A stretch of DNA of 64,000 bases from Pseudoflavonifractor phocaeensis (GTDB taxonomy: Bacteria > Bacillota > Clostridia > Oscillospirales > Oscillospiraceae). Below the pieces are notes generated by a model. The model did not search any database. It was not told the DNA's origin and was given only the letters and a program-made list of their open reading frames with translations. Position numbers and translations under genes: made by a program. This document shows positions 1 through 7,587 of this stretch, one piece after another. The stretch covers positions 1 through 64,000 of the forward strand of contig NZ_JADYUM010000002.1 of assembly GCF_021531815.1 (NCBI RefSeq), given 5' to 3'. Each line of letters opens with the position of its first letter. Position 1 is the stretch's first letter.

Positions 1-66
1 GCCCTGATCTATGAGCCCAGGGGGCGGGAGCGGGGCGGGCTGCTCAGCCGCCTGCTGGGAGGATGA
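1..66 (+). CDS. yabP: YabP sporulation protein, C-terminal end (partial)
   Basis: The open frame enters from the left edge and stops at a TGA sharing bases with the next start (ATGA at 63-66). Only 21 residues are visible, ending in a basic/hydrophobic tail (GGLLSRLLGG) like the end of Bacillus YabP. The assignment rests mainly on gene order: in Bacillus yabP-yabQ-divIC-yabR are consecutive and the next three genes here match that order. YabP is needed for spore coat or cortex assembly. The tail alone would not identify the family. Confidence 0.6.
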   Translation, partial: ALIYEPRGRERGGLLSRLLGG

Positions 67-755
67 CCATCGATGTGGCCCAGCAGGGCCGAGCGCTGTG
101 TCAGGCCCTGCTGTTGGGAGCGGCCCTGGGGGTGTTGTACGACCTGTTTCGGATCCTGCGGGTGCGGGTGAAGGTACCGGTGCTGGGCTCCGCGCTGGAC
201 CTGCTGTTCTGGGCGGTGGCCACCCTGGCGCTGTTTCTCTGGTCCCAGAGAGCCTGGGGCGGCGAGATCCGGCTGTACGGCGCGCTGTTCTGCGTGGTGG
301 GCGGCGCTGCCTATTTCTGGACGCTCAGCCATATTTTTCTGTGGCTGGGCTACCGGATGGCCGACCTGACCGCCCTTCTTTTGGGAATTTTGACCGTACC
401 GCTGCGGCTCTTGCGGGCGATTTTGAAAAAAATCAGAAAACTTGGAAAAAACACCTTTCTTTTCGGCGGCAAATGGTATAGAATAAAGCATAAAACTGGG
501 GGCATGGAGCGAGCCTATCAGCGGCGCGTGGCCCGTGAAGGGAGAGAGCGAAGCTATGCGGTTCAAACAAGCCGGATTTTTGACCAAGATCGTGGTTTTG
601 GCTCTGTTGATCTATATGGTCACATCGCTCATGGATCTCCGGGGCCAGATCCAGAACACCCAGAGCCAGCGGGACCTTCTGGCCCAGCAGGTGGCGGACC
701 AGCGGCTGAAAAATCAGGAGCTGGCCGACGCCATCGAAAACAGCGACGACCCTGA
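63..755 (+). CDS. yabQ: YabQ spore cortex biosynthesis membrane protein
   Basis: YabQ is a small integral membrane protein needed for spore cortex formation. The first ~140 codons look like the family: an N-terminal LGAALGVLYDLFRILR segment and three to four hydrophobic helices (about residues 15-35, 42-60, 72-100, 102-118) followed by a lysine-rich stretch (ILKKIRKLGKN). The start overlaps the yabP stop by ATGA, so the genes are probably translationally coupled. The frame runs to 755, and its last ~67 codons lie out of frame over the ftsB gene (start 556) with Pro/Gly/Arg-rich shadow-like composition. Stops occur in both other frames at 479-486, so an unshifted protein of ~140 residues is plausible. 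Confidence 0.75.
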   Translation: MTIDVAQQGRALCQALLLGAALGVLYDLFRILRVRVKVPVLGSALDLLFWAVATLALFLWSQRAWGGEIRLYGALFCVVGGAAYFWTLSHIFLWLGYRMADLTALLLGILTVPLRLLRAILKKIRKLGKNTFLFGGKWYRIKHKTGGMERAYQRRVAREGRERSYAVQTSRIFDQDRGFGSVDLYGHIAHGSPGPDPEHPEPAGPSGPAGGGPAAEKSGAGRRHRKQRRP

Positions 756-831
756 GATGCTGGAGCGGGTGGCCCGGGAAAAAGGCTATGTGAAGCAGAA
801 CGAGCTTTTGTTCTACGATGTGGCCGACTAA
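556..831 (+). CDS. divIC: Septum formation initiator, FtsB/DivIC family
   Basis: This 91-residue protein has one N-terminal membrane helix (residues ~8-24) followed by a predicted coiled coil rich in Gln/Leu/Ala and a C-terminal segment, ERVAREKGYVKQNELLFYDV, typical of FtsB/DivIC. Such proteins pair with DivIB/FtsQ and FtsL at the division septum. The ATG at 556 is preceded by GGGAGAG; an upstream in-frame ATG at 535 lacks a good site. Position between yabQ and an S1-domain gene copies the Bacillus divIC neighbourhood. The yabQ frame overlaps it extensively. Confidence 0.85.
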   Translation: MRFKQAGFLTKIVVLALLIYMVTSLMDLRGQIQNTQSQRDLLAQQVADQRLKNQELADAIENSDDPEMLERVAREKGYVKQNELLFYDVAD

Positions 832-909
832 AGAGAGACACTTTTGTTCGGACGCGATGTGTGCGCGCCGGGCAGGGGGATAATAACAAGGAGGATATTT
901 CGGTCGCTT

Positions 910-1374
910 ATGGAGTTTGGTGTTGGGTCCATTTTGGACGGAAAGGTAACGGGAATCACAAAATTCGGCGCTTTTGTGGCGCTGCCGGATGGCAGATCCG
1001 GGCTGGTCCATATTTCGGAGATCGCTTATTCCTATGTGAATGAGGTGTCGGACCATCTGCACGAGGGGCAGGAGGTCAAGGTGAAGGTTATCGGCATCGA
1101 CCAGGCCAACCGGATCAACCTGTCCATCAAGCAGGTCACTCCGCCCCCCCAGCGGGCGCCCCGTCCGGCAAACGGCGGCCAGCGTCCCAACGGCGGCCGG
1201 CCCCATCAGGGCGGTCCCCGGCCCGTAGGCTTTGTCCGTCAGGCCCCTAAGGAACCCACTGACTTCGAGGACCGGTTGAAGCAATTTATGCAGTCCTCTG
1301 ACAGCAAGCTGTCTGAGCTGCGCTATATCGAGAAGAAGGGCGGGAACCGCCGCGGCGGCGGCGGACGCCGGTAA
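910..1374 (+). CDS. yabR: S1 RNA-binding domain protein, YabR-like
   Basis: Residues ~4-75 form one S1 domain (GSILDGKVTGITKFGAFVAL, then GLVHISEIA and HEGQEVKVKVIGID), the fold found in ribosomal protein S1, PNPase and general stress protein 13. The rest is a low-complexity Pro/Arg/Gly tail containing NGGQRPNGGRPHQGG and ending in GGNRRGGGGRR, probably RNA-contacting and disordered. The start ATG at 910 has AAGGAGG about 15 nt upstream. It is last in the yabP-yabQ-divIC-yabR string and is followed by a strong terminator. The specific RNA target is unknown. Confidence 0.8.
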   Translation: MEFGVGSILDGKVTGITKFGAFVALPDGRSGLVHISEIAYSYVNEVSDHLHEGQEVKVKVIGIDQANRINLSIKQVTPPPQRAPRPANGGQRPNGGRPHQGGPRPVGFVRQAPKEPTDFEDRLKQFMQSSDSKLSELRYIEKKGGNRRGGGGRR

Positions 1375-1385
1375 AAGTCCAGCCA

Positions 1386-1417
1386 GGGCCGCTGCCGCAG
1401 CAGGCAGCGGCCCTTTT
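1386..1417 (+). terminator. Rho-independent terminator after yabR
   Basis: An 11-bp perfect stem (GGGCCGCTGCC with GGCAGCGGCCC) is followed by TTTT, 11 nt after the yabR stop. It closes the yabPQ-divIC-yabR unit. A second GC-rich inverted sequence around 1427-1470 has no T-run and was not called. Confidence 0.8.
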
Positions 1418-1580
1418 GCGCAAAAAAAGCGCCCCCCAAGGGAGCGCCCCAGGCGCGGAAGCCTCCGCGCGAACAAGCATATTGGTCGAGCTGCCGGAAT
1501 AGAATACCATATTTTTCCCCAAGGAGCAATGGGAAGCTTTGACGAAGACCGTCGAACACAGAAAATTGGAGGAAAGAGAC

Positions 1581-2744
1581 ATGCTGATCGTAAACGGGAC
1601 CGTCCATACGATGGAGGGCCTGACCATTCCCAACGGCTATGTGGCCGTGTCCGGGGACAAGATCACCGGGACAGGTCCCATGGAGGAGTGCCCGGCGCAC
1701 TGGGAGGGGGAGCGGGTGGACGCCCAGGAGGGCCACATTCTCCCCGGCTATATCGACGCCCACAGCCATCTGGGCATGTTCGGAGACGCCCTGGGCTTTG
1801 AAGGGGATGACGGGAACGAGTCCACTGACCCCTGTACCCCCCATCTCCGGGCCATCGACGCCATCAATCCCCTGGACCGCTGTTTCTCAGAGGCCCGGGC
1901 CGCCGGGGTGACCACGGTGCTGACCGGCCCCGGCTCCGCCAACCCCATCAGCGGCCAGTTTGCCGCCATCAAGACCAGTGGCCGCTGGGTGGACGCCATG
2001 GTGGTCAAGGCCCCCGTGGCCATGAAGCTGGCCCTGGGGGAAAATCCCAAGTGGGTCTATAACGAGCGCCATGAGACCCCGGTGACCCGGATGGCCACCG
2101 CGGCTATTATCCGGGAAAACCTGTACAAGGCCCTGGAGTACGGAGAGAAGCTGGAGCGGGCGGCGGAGGATGAGGAGGAGGACAAGCCCGATTATGACGC
2201 CAAGCTGGAGGCACTGTTGCCCGTGGTCCGGGGAGAGCTGCCCGTCCATATCCACGCCCACCGGGCCGATGACATCGCCACCGGCGTCCGAATCGCCAAG
2301 GAATTTCACCTGAAATGCGTCATCGTCCACGGCACCGAGGCGCACCTCATCCCCGAACTGCTGGAGCAGGAGGGCGTGCCCGTCATTACCGGCCCCAGTC
2401 TTGGGGACCGGTCCAAGCCGGAACTGGCCAACATGACCATTGAAAGCCCCGCCGTGCTGACGATGCGGGGGGTGAAGGTGGCTATCTGCACCGACCACCC
2501 GGAGGTCCCCATTCAATACCTGCCCCTGTGCGCCGCCCTGGCGGTGAAGGGCGGCATGACGCCGGAGGCCGCCCTGGCCGCCATCACCATCAATCCCGCC
2601 CGGATCGCCGGTATCGATGACCGGGTGGGTTCCCTGGCCCCCGGGAAGGACGCGGACATCGTCATTACCAGCGGACACCCCATCAACCTCCTCAGCCGTG
2701 TGCGGGAGGTATTCATTGGCGGAGAGCGGGTTTCCCGCTTCTGA
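1581..2744 (+). CDS. Amidohydrolase family protein (imidazolonepropionase-like)
   Basis: A 387-residue metal-dependent hydrolase of the amidohydrolase superfamily. The N-terminal beta-sandwich part (MLIVNGTVHTMEG) leads to the metal-binding DAHSHLG motif near residue 60. Later come the HIHAHRADD and IVHGTEAH histidines, the catalytic-type CTDHPEVP aspartate segment, and the C-terminal NPARIAGIDDRVGSLAPGKD signature of imidazolonepropionase/dihydroorotase relatives. The ATG at 1581 follows GGAGGAAAGAGAC. It stands alone between two terminated units, so context gives no substrate; hut genes are not adjacent. Substrate is undetermined. Confidence 0.85.
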   Translation: MLIVNGTVHTMEGLTIPNGYVAVSGDKITGTGPMEECPAHWEGERVDAQEGHILPGYIDAHSHLGMFGDALGFEGDDGNESTDPCTPHLRAIDAINPLDRCFSEARAAGVTTVLTGPGSANPISGQFAAIKTSGRWVDAMVVKAPVAMKLALGENPKWVYNERHETPVTRMATAAIIRENLYKALEYGEKLERAAEDEEEDKPDYDAKLEALLPVVRGELPVHIHAHRADDIATGVRIAKEFHLKCVIVHGTEAHLIPELLEQEGVPVITGPSLGDRSKPELANMTIESPAVLTMRGVKVAICTDHPEVPIQYLPLCAALAVKGGMTPEAALAAITINPARIAGIDDRVGSLAPGKDADIVITSGHPINLLSRVREVFIGGERVSRF

Positions 2745-2793
2745 CAGAATTTAGAAAAAATTCACAAACAGCTCTGGCTTTTTTCTGTGGATA

Positions 2794-2802
2794 TGGTATA
2801 AT
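2794..2802 (+). promoter_or_regulatory. Extended -10 promoter of hpf
   Basis: TGGTATAAT is a perfect TGn-TATAAT extended -10 element 68 bp before the hpf start, with no good -35 hexamer 16-18 bp upstream. A G-rich/C-rich inverted stretch (GGAGGGGGAACCCTCCCCCTCC) lies in the leader. Confidence 0.6.
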
Positions 2803-2869
2803 AAGATAACGGAGGGGGAACCCTCCCCCTCCCGTATACCAGCCCTTCGGGGCGAAAGGAGCGGATAAT

Positions 2870-3421
2870 ATGAAATTCGTGTTTACGGACAAAAAGGTGA
2901 ACCTGCCCAACTCCATTCATGCCTATGCGGAGAAAAAGGTAGGGAAGCTGGACCGTTTCTTTAAGGAGGATGCCACCGCTGCAATCACCTTCAGCCTGGA
3001 GAAGGAGCGGCTGAACAAGGTGGAGATCACCATCCGGTCCAGCGGCACCATCTTCCGGGTGTCCGAGAGCACCTCTGATATGCACGCGTCCATCGATGCC
3101 GCCGTCACCACCCTGGAGCGGCAGATCCGCAAGAACAAGACCCGCCTGGAGAAGCGTCTGCGCCAGGGCGCCTTCGAGCGGGTTCTGGATGCCAGTGAGT
3201 TTGCCTCCTTTGCTCCCGATGAGCCGGAGGAGGGCGAGTACCACATCGTCCGCAGCAAGACCTTCCCCATCAAGCCCATGACCCGGGACGAGGCCATTTT
3301 GCAGATGAACCTGCTGGGCCACAGCTTCTTCGCCTTCAAGGATGAGGAGGCCGACGGCGCCTTCGCCGTGGTCTACCGCCGTTACGACGGGGACTATGGC
3401 CTCATTGAGGACGAGCAGTAA
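2870..3421 (+). CDS. hpf: Ribosome hibernation promoting factor, long form
   Basis: At 183 residues this is the long HPF type. Residues 1-~100 make the ribosome-binding HPF/YfiA fold (KFVFTDKKVNLPNSIHAYAE, then VEITIRSSGTIFRV). Residues ~125-183 are the C-terminal dimerisation domain (RSKTFPIKPMTRDEAILQMN, then LGHSFFAF, ending VYRRYDGDYGLIEDEQ). Long HPF joins two 70S ribosomes into inactive 100S particles during starvation. The ATG follows AAAGGAGCGGATAAT. The gene is monocistronic, bracketed by its own extended -10 promoter and a terminator. Confidence 0.95.
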   Translation: MKFVFTDKKVNLPNSIHAYAEKKVGKLDRFFKEDATAAITFSLEKERLNKVEITIRSSGTIFRVSESTSDMHASIDAAVTTLERQIRKNKTRLEKRLRQGAFERVLDASEFASFAPDEPEEGEYHIVRSKTFPIKPMTRDEAILQMNLLGHSFFAFKDEEADGAFAVVYRRYDGDYGLIEDEQ

Positions 3422-3439
3422 TTTTATAGGATCTGAAAC

Positions 3440-3471
3440 CCGGGGAGCGGCGCAAGCCGCTCCCCGGATTT
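3440..3471 (+). terminator. Terminator after hpf
   Basis: Twelve-base-pair perfect stem (CCGGGGAGCGGC / GCCGCTCCCCGG, loop GCAA) followed by ATTTT, 18 nt past the hpf stop. Confidence 0.85.
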
Positions 3472-3506
3472 TATAACCGGGAATGGTTAACTGAAAGGAA
3501 TTCCGG

Positions 3507-3535
3507 TTGACGATTTTTCCCTTTCCTCGTATAAT
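3507..3535 (+). promoter_or_regulatory. SigA-type promoter of birA
   Basis: TTGACG (3507-3512), 17-bp spacer, TATAAT (3530-3535): near-perfect vegetative promoter 36 bp before the birA start. Confidence 0.85.
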
Positions 3536-3570
3536 GGGGGCAGACCACACATGGACCGGAGGAAAAGAGC

Positions 3571-4563
3571 ATGAGCCGTGAAAACGTATTGTCCCTGCTG
3601 CTGGAGCGCCCCACGGAGTACCTGTCCGGGGAGGCCATGAGCCGGGCCCTGGGCATCAGCCGGGCTGGAGTATGGAAGGCCATCGAGGCATTGCGGCAGG
3701 AGGGATATGAGATCTCCTCCGCCCCCAACCGGGGTTACCGCCTGGAGTCCGCCCCCGACCGGGTGCGGGAGGGGGAACTGGCCGGACCGCTGGCGGGCTG
3801 CCTGGTAGGCGGCAGTCTGGCCTGTCTGGACACCATCGACTCCACCAACACCGAGTGCAAGCGCCGGGCCATGGCCGGGACCCCCGAGGGCCTGGTGGTC
3901 ATTGCCGAGGAGCAGACCGGAGGCCGTGGACGGCTGGGCCGTTCCTTCCAGTCACCCAGGGGCTGCGGCCTGTACCTGTCCGCTCTGCTGCGGCCCAGGC
4001 TGGAGCCGGCGGCGGTGACTGATTTTACCGCCTGGGTGGCGGTGGCGGTGTGCGACGGCATCGAGGCCGCCTGCGGCGTCCGTCCCCGGATCAAGTGGAC
4101 CAACGACATCGTGCTGAACGGCAAAAAGCTGTGCGGAATCCTGACGGAATTGGGACTGGAGAGCGAGAGCAACGCCCTGGAGTATCTGGTCCCCGGCATC
4201 GGCATCAATGTCAACCACCGGCCCGAGGACTTCTCCGAGGATGTGCGCCCCATGGCCACCTCCCTGGCCCAGGAACTGGGACGTCCTGTGCGCCGTTCCC
4301 TGCTGGCGGCGGAGGTCATCAAAGCCCTGGATAGGATGTATGCCGTCTTCCCCCAGGGGAAGCAGGAGTATTTGGACAAGTACCGGGCCGACTGTCTGAC
4401 CCCGGGCAACCAGGTCCAGCTGATCACCCCCGCCTCCCGCCAGGAGGCCCGGGCCCTGGCCATCGACGATGACTTCCGGCTGGTGGTGGAGCTGGCCGAC
4501 GGGACAAGAAAAGCGCTGTCCGCCGGAGAGGTGTCGGTCCGGGGGATGTACGGCTATGTGTAG
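3571..4563 (+). CDS. birA: Bifunctional biotin--protein ligase / biotin operon repressor
   Basis: The 330-residue protein has an N-terminal winged helix (residues ~1-60, LSGEAMSRALGISRAGVWKA), so it probably also binds DNA as a biotin-dependent repressor. The ligase domain follows, with the biotinyl-AMP loop GGRGRLGR (~117-124), the KWTNDI segment (~175) and a C-terminal SH3-like domain. It attaches biotin to acyl carrier or carboxylase subunits. ATG is preceded by CCGGAGGAAAAGAGC. Biotin synthesis genes and BirA operators were not seen nearby. Confidence 0.95.
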   Translation: MSRENVLSLLLERPTEYLSGEAMSRALGISRAGVWKAIEALRQEGYEISSAPNRGYRLESAPDRVREGELAGPLAGCLVGGSLACLDTIDSTNTECKRRAMAGTPEGLVVIAEEQTGGRGRLGRSFQSPRGCGLYLSALLRPRLEPAAVTDFTAWVAVAVCDGIEAACGVRPRIKWTNDIVLNGKKLCGILTELGLESESNALEYLVPGIGINVNHRPEDFSEDVRPMATSLAQELGRPVRRSLLAAEVIKALDRMYAVFPQGKQEYLDKYRADCLTPGNQVQLITPASRQEARALAIDDDFRLVVELADGTRKALSAGEVSVRGMYGYV

Positions 4564-4596
4564 ACGATCAAAAAGAGCCGCAAAGAAAAACTGAAC

Positions 4597-4647
4597 TGCC
4601 CCCGTTTGTCAGACGGTATATATGCGGCCTGACAAGCGGGGCATTTT
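4597..4647 (+). terminator. Terminator after birA
   Basis: TGCCCCCGTTTGTCAG pairs with CTGACAAGCGGGGCA (15-16 bp, one bulge) around a 16-nt loop, followed by TTTT. Confidence 0.75.
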
Positions 4648-4649
4648 GT

Positions 4650-4927
4650 TGCGCCCAAAAAGCGTCCAAGATGGAAACGCGGCTGTATCCCGCAAAAACA
4701 GAGGCTGGTACGCTGCCGCCTGCCCGTTTCGGACAACCGGTCCGTTGGGCTGCTTCCGCAATTTCCGCCTCTGATATTTGATTTGACTTTGGGGAGCCGT
4801 TTCAGACTGCCGCACTTTTCTGGCGGATTTGAGAGGGTTTTCAGAGGTTTCGTCACTTTTCACGAAAAAATGTGGAGAAAGCGGGGCGGCGGCTGGAAAC
4901 ATGCTCGATGTTGCGACAAAAAAACAG
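4650..4927. other. Gene-free stretch between birA and the EF-G-like gene
   Basis: About 280 bp without a convincing reading frame, tRNA or known RNA motif on either strand. Frames covering it lack ribosome sites and family-like sequence. It is somewhat less GC-rich than neighbouring genes. I see nothing more specific in it. Confidence 0.4.
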
Positions 4928-4956
4928 TTGTCAGACCGGGTTTTTTAATGTATAAT
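4928..4956 (+). promoter_or_regulatory. SigA-type promoter of EF-G-like gene
   Basis: TTGTCA (4928-4933), 17-bp spacer, TATAAT (4951-4956), 78 bp before the start codon. Confidence 0.8.
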
Positions 4957-5034
4957 AACCAATAGTGTGTAACGTCTCTGGGTCCCGGCCCCCTGACGGA
5001 GCAATATGCGAAACATAAGGAGTGGAAACAAGAC

Positions 5035-7107
5035 ATGAGATATTCTGTACAAAACATCCGCAACGTCTGCCTGCTGGGGCATGGTGGGAACGGAAAGACC
5101 GCCCTGGCGGAGAGTCTGTTGTATATGACCGGTGCCATCGACCGCATGGGCAAGGCTGTGGACGGAAACACCGCCTGTGACTACGATCCCGAGGAGGTCA
5201 AGCGCCAGATTTCCATCTCCCTGTCCGTGGCTCCCCTGGAGTTCAAGGGCTGTAAGATCAACGTGCTGGACACCCCGGGCGGCTTTGACTTCTCCGGCGA
5301 GGTGATGGAGGCCCTTCGGGCCGCCGACGCCGCCATTATCGTCTGTTCCGCCAAGGACGGTATCTCCGTGGGTCTGGAGAAGGCCTGGAAGTACTGTGAG
5401 GAGCGGAATATGCCCCGCTTTATCTACATCTCCAAGACCGACGAGGACAACTCCGACTATAACGCTACCTTCGACGCCCTGCGCGCCAAGTACGGCAACA
5501 AGATCGCCCCCGTGGTGGTCCCCATCTGGGATGACAACAAGAAGGTCATCGGTATCATCGACGTGCTGAACAAGCGCGCCTATGAGATGAAGAACGGCAA
5601 GCGTGAGGAGATCGAGGTCCCCGAGAACAAGCAGGGCGTTCTGCTGGAGCTGTATGACGCCCTGAAGGAGTCTGTGGCCGAGACCAGCGAGGAGTTCATG
5701 GACAAGTTCTTCTCCGGCGAGGACTTCACCTATGCCGAGATGATCCAGGGCCTGCGCCAGGGTGTCCGGGAGCTGTCCCTGTTCCCCGTGCTGTGCGGCT
5801 CCGCCGTCAACACCATGGGCTCCCTGATGCTGATGGACTATATCGTGGAGCTGCTGCCCACCCCCATGGAGGGTAACTACCACAAGGCCACCCGCCAGGA
5901 CGGCGAGACCGAGGAGTTCGTGGTCTCTCCCGGCGGCGTGCCCACCGCTTTCGTGTTCAAGACCGTCTCCGACCAGTACGGCAAGTACTCCTTTATCAAG
6001 GTCCTGTCCGGCGTGGTCACGCCCAATATGACCCTGGTCAACGCCCGCACCGGCGAGAATGAGAAGCTGGGCCGCCTGTATGTGATGCGCGGCAAGAAGG
6101 CGGAGGAAGTGGACGAGCTGGGCTGCGGCGACATCGGCGCCATCGGCAAGATGGACAAGGTCAAGACCGGCGACACCCTGTGCGATCCCCGTAAGGTGGT
6201 CTCCCTGAAGCAGATTCCCTTCGCCGAGCCCTGCTACTCCGTGGCCATCGCCCCCAAGACCCGGGGCCAGGAGGACAAGGTGGCCCAGGGCCTGTACCGC
6301 CTGAATGAGGAGGATCCCTCCTTCAGCGTGGTCAACAACGCCGAGACCCACCAGATGGTCCTGTACGCCGCCGGCGACATCCAGGTGGACGTGCTGGTCA
6401 GCAAGCTGAAGAGCCGCTTCAACGTGGAAGCCGAGCTGAAGGCTCCCCGTGTGCCTTACCGTGAGAAGATCCGCAAGACCGTCCAGAAGCAGGGCCGCCA
6501 TAAGAAGCAGACCGGCGGTTCCGGCCAGTTCGGCGACGTGTGGATCCGCTTCGAGCCCAATCTGGAGCAGGAGGAGATGGTCTTCGCCGAGGAGGTCTTC
6601 GGCGGCTCCGTGCCCAAGAACTTCTTCCCCGCCGTGGAAAAGGGCCTGCGCGAAGCCTGCATCCACGGTCCTCTGGCCGGCTATCCGGTGGTCAACCTGA
6701 AGGCCGTGCTGTATGATGGATCTTACCACCCCGTGGACTCTTCCGAAATCGCCTTCAAGACTGCCGCCCAGCTGGCCTACAAGGCCGCCATGCCCGAGGC
6801 CAATCCCGTCCTGCTGGAGCCTGTGGGCGAGCTGAAGGTCACCGTGCCTGACAGCTACATGGGCGACGTCATCGGCGATCTGAATAAGCGCCGCGGCCGC
6901 GTCATGGGCATGAACCCCACCGGTGACGGCGAGCAGGTCATCGAGGCGGAGGTCCCCATGGCCGAGATGACCTCCTATGCCATCGACCTGCGGGCCATGA
7001 CCCAGTCCCGCGGTTCCTACACCTTCCACTTTGTCCGCTACGAGGACTGCCCCCCCATGGCCCAGGAGAAGGCGATCGCCGCCGCCAAGGCCCTGGCAGA
7101 GGAATAA
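5035..7107 (+). CDS. Elongation factor G-like GTPase (EF-G-2 type)
   Basis: A 690-residue translation-factor GTPase with all EF-G domains: P-loop GHGGNGKT (~16-23), G3 DTPGG (~80), domain II, and the domain IV/V region ending in RGSYTFHFVRYEDCP. The G4 motif is SKTD (~133-136) instead of NKxD, and the P-loop has GG before NGKT, as in the paralogous EF-G-2 group rather than the housekeeping EF-G beside rpsL-rpsG-tuf. Codon use is strongly biased toward C-ending codons, suggesting high expression. It is monocistronic. A role in ribosome recycling, translocation or protection is possible; the exact job of EF-G-2 proteins is unsettled. Confidence 0.85.
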   Translation: MRYSVQNIRNVCLLGHGGNGKTALAESLLYMTGAIDRMGKAVDGNTACDYDPEEVKRQISISLSVAPLEFKGCKINVLDTPGGFDFSGEVMEALRAADAAIIVCSAKDGISVGLEKAWKYCEERNMPRFIYISKTDEDNSDYNATFDALRAKYGNKIAPVVVPIWDDNKKVIGIIDVLNKRAYEMKNGKREEIEVPENKQGVLLELYDALKESVAETSEEFMDKFFSGEDFTYAEMIQGLRQGVRELSLFPVLCGSAVNTMGSLMLMDYIVELLPTPMEGNYHKATRQDGETEEFVVSPGGVPTAFVFKTVSDQYGKYSFIKVLSGVVTPNMTLVNARTGENEKLGRLYVMRGKKAEEVDELGCGDIGAIGKMDKVKTGDTLCDPRKVVSLKQIPFAEPCYSVAIAPKTRGQEDKVAQGLYRLNEEDPSFSVVNNAETHQMVLYAAGDIQVDVLVSKLKSRFNVEAELKAPRVPYREKIRKTVQKQGRHKKQTGGSGQFGDVWIRFEPNLEQEEMVFAEEVFGGSVPKNFFPAVEKGLREACIHGPLAGYPVVNLKAVLYDGSYHPVDSSEIAFKTAAQLAYKAAMPEANPVLLEPVGELKVTVPDSYMGDVIGDLNKRRGRVMGMNPTGDGEQVIEAEVPMAEMTSYAIDLRAMTQSRGSYTFHFVRYEDCPPMAQEKAIAAAKALAEE

Positions 7108-7119
7108 GTAAGCATCCAA

Positions 7120-7146
7120 GGTCCGCCCGTCTGGGCGGACCTTTTT
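7120..7146 (+). terminator. Terminator after EF-G-like gene
   Basis: GGTCCGCCC / GGGCGGACC stem with a 4-nt loop and TTTTT immediately after. Confidence 0.9.
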
Positions 7147-7324
7147 GATTGGGGCAGTCCTCGTGTGCGGGATCCGGATACGGGAAGGGAAGACAAAGGA
7201 GTGGAGAGGCATGCGAGGGTAGAGGGACGGAAAACGGAAGAGGGGAAATGGAGACACCGTGGAAGATTGTCCATGGGAGAAATGCAATTTGTGAACAAAT
7301 TATGAAAAAATTTTGTCGAGACTA

Positions 7325-7353
7325 TTGCCAGAAAGCACGGAATCCAGTATAAT
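7325..7353 (+). promoter_or_regulatory. Promoter of the AbgT-type transporter
   Basis: TTGCCA (7325-7330), 17-bp spacer, TATAAT (7348-7353). The implied transcript has an untranslated leader of about 230 nt before the ATG at 7588. The ~170 bp before this promoter (7147-7324) contains no convincing gene. Confidence 0.75.
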
Positions 7354-7379
7354 CATTTCATTACCGAGCGAAGGAGTCT

Positions 7380-7567
7380 GGAAGGGGTGCGCCCCTTCCG
7401 TTCGGCCCTATGGGCGGAACAGTTTTTCGCGCAAGAGAAAGAGAGAAAAGGACGCGGTGTTGAGACGCGTCCCCAGGGCCTGGAGAAGGGCGCCTGTTTT
7501 GGTCTCAACCCCGGTCATGGAGAGACCAGGGACCGGGAGTGCCGTTCTGCCGGACCAGCAGGTCCGG
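7380..7567 (+). promoter_or_regulatory. Structured 5' leader of the AbgT-type gene, possible attenuator
   Basis: Five hairpins can be drawn by hand. H1 is GGAAGGGG-TGCG-CCCCTTCC (7380-7399). H2 is GTTCGGCCC-TAT-GGGCGGAAC followed by AGTTTTT (7400-7427), terminator-like. H3 is GGACGCG / CGCGTCC (7450-7472). H4 is GGTCTC / GAGACC (7501-7527). H5 is CCGGACC-AGCA-GGTCCGG (7550-7567), ending just before the ribosome site. GTTGAGAC (7459-7466), inside H3, is also complementary to GTCTCAAC (7502-7509), inside H4, so alternative folds are possible. It matches no riboswitch class I can recognise, including the tetrahydrofolate riboswitch. Confidence 0.5.
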
Positions 7568-7587
7568 AAAAGGAAAGGAGCAAGTAT

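Noticed and set aside
7380-7567. Tetrahydrofolate riboswitch or T-box before the AbgT gene
   Set aside because: No T-box bulge sequence (AGGGTGG-type) and none of the conserved THF riboswitch core could be found; kept only as an unnamed structured leader.
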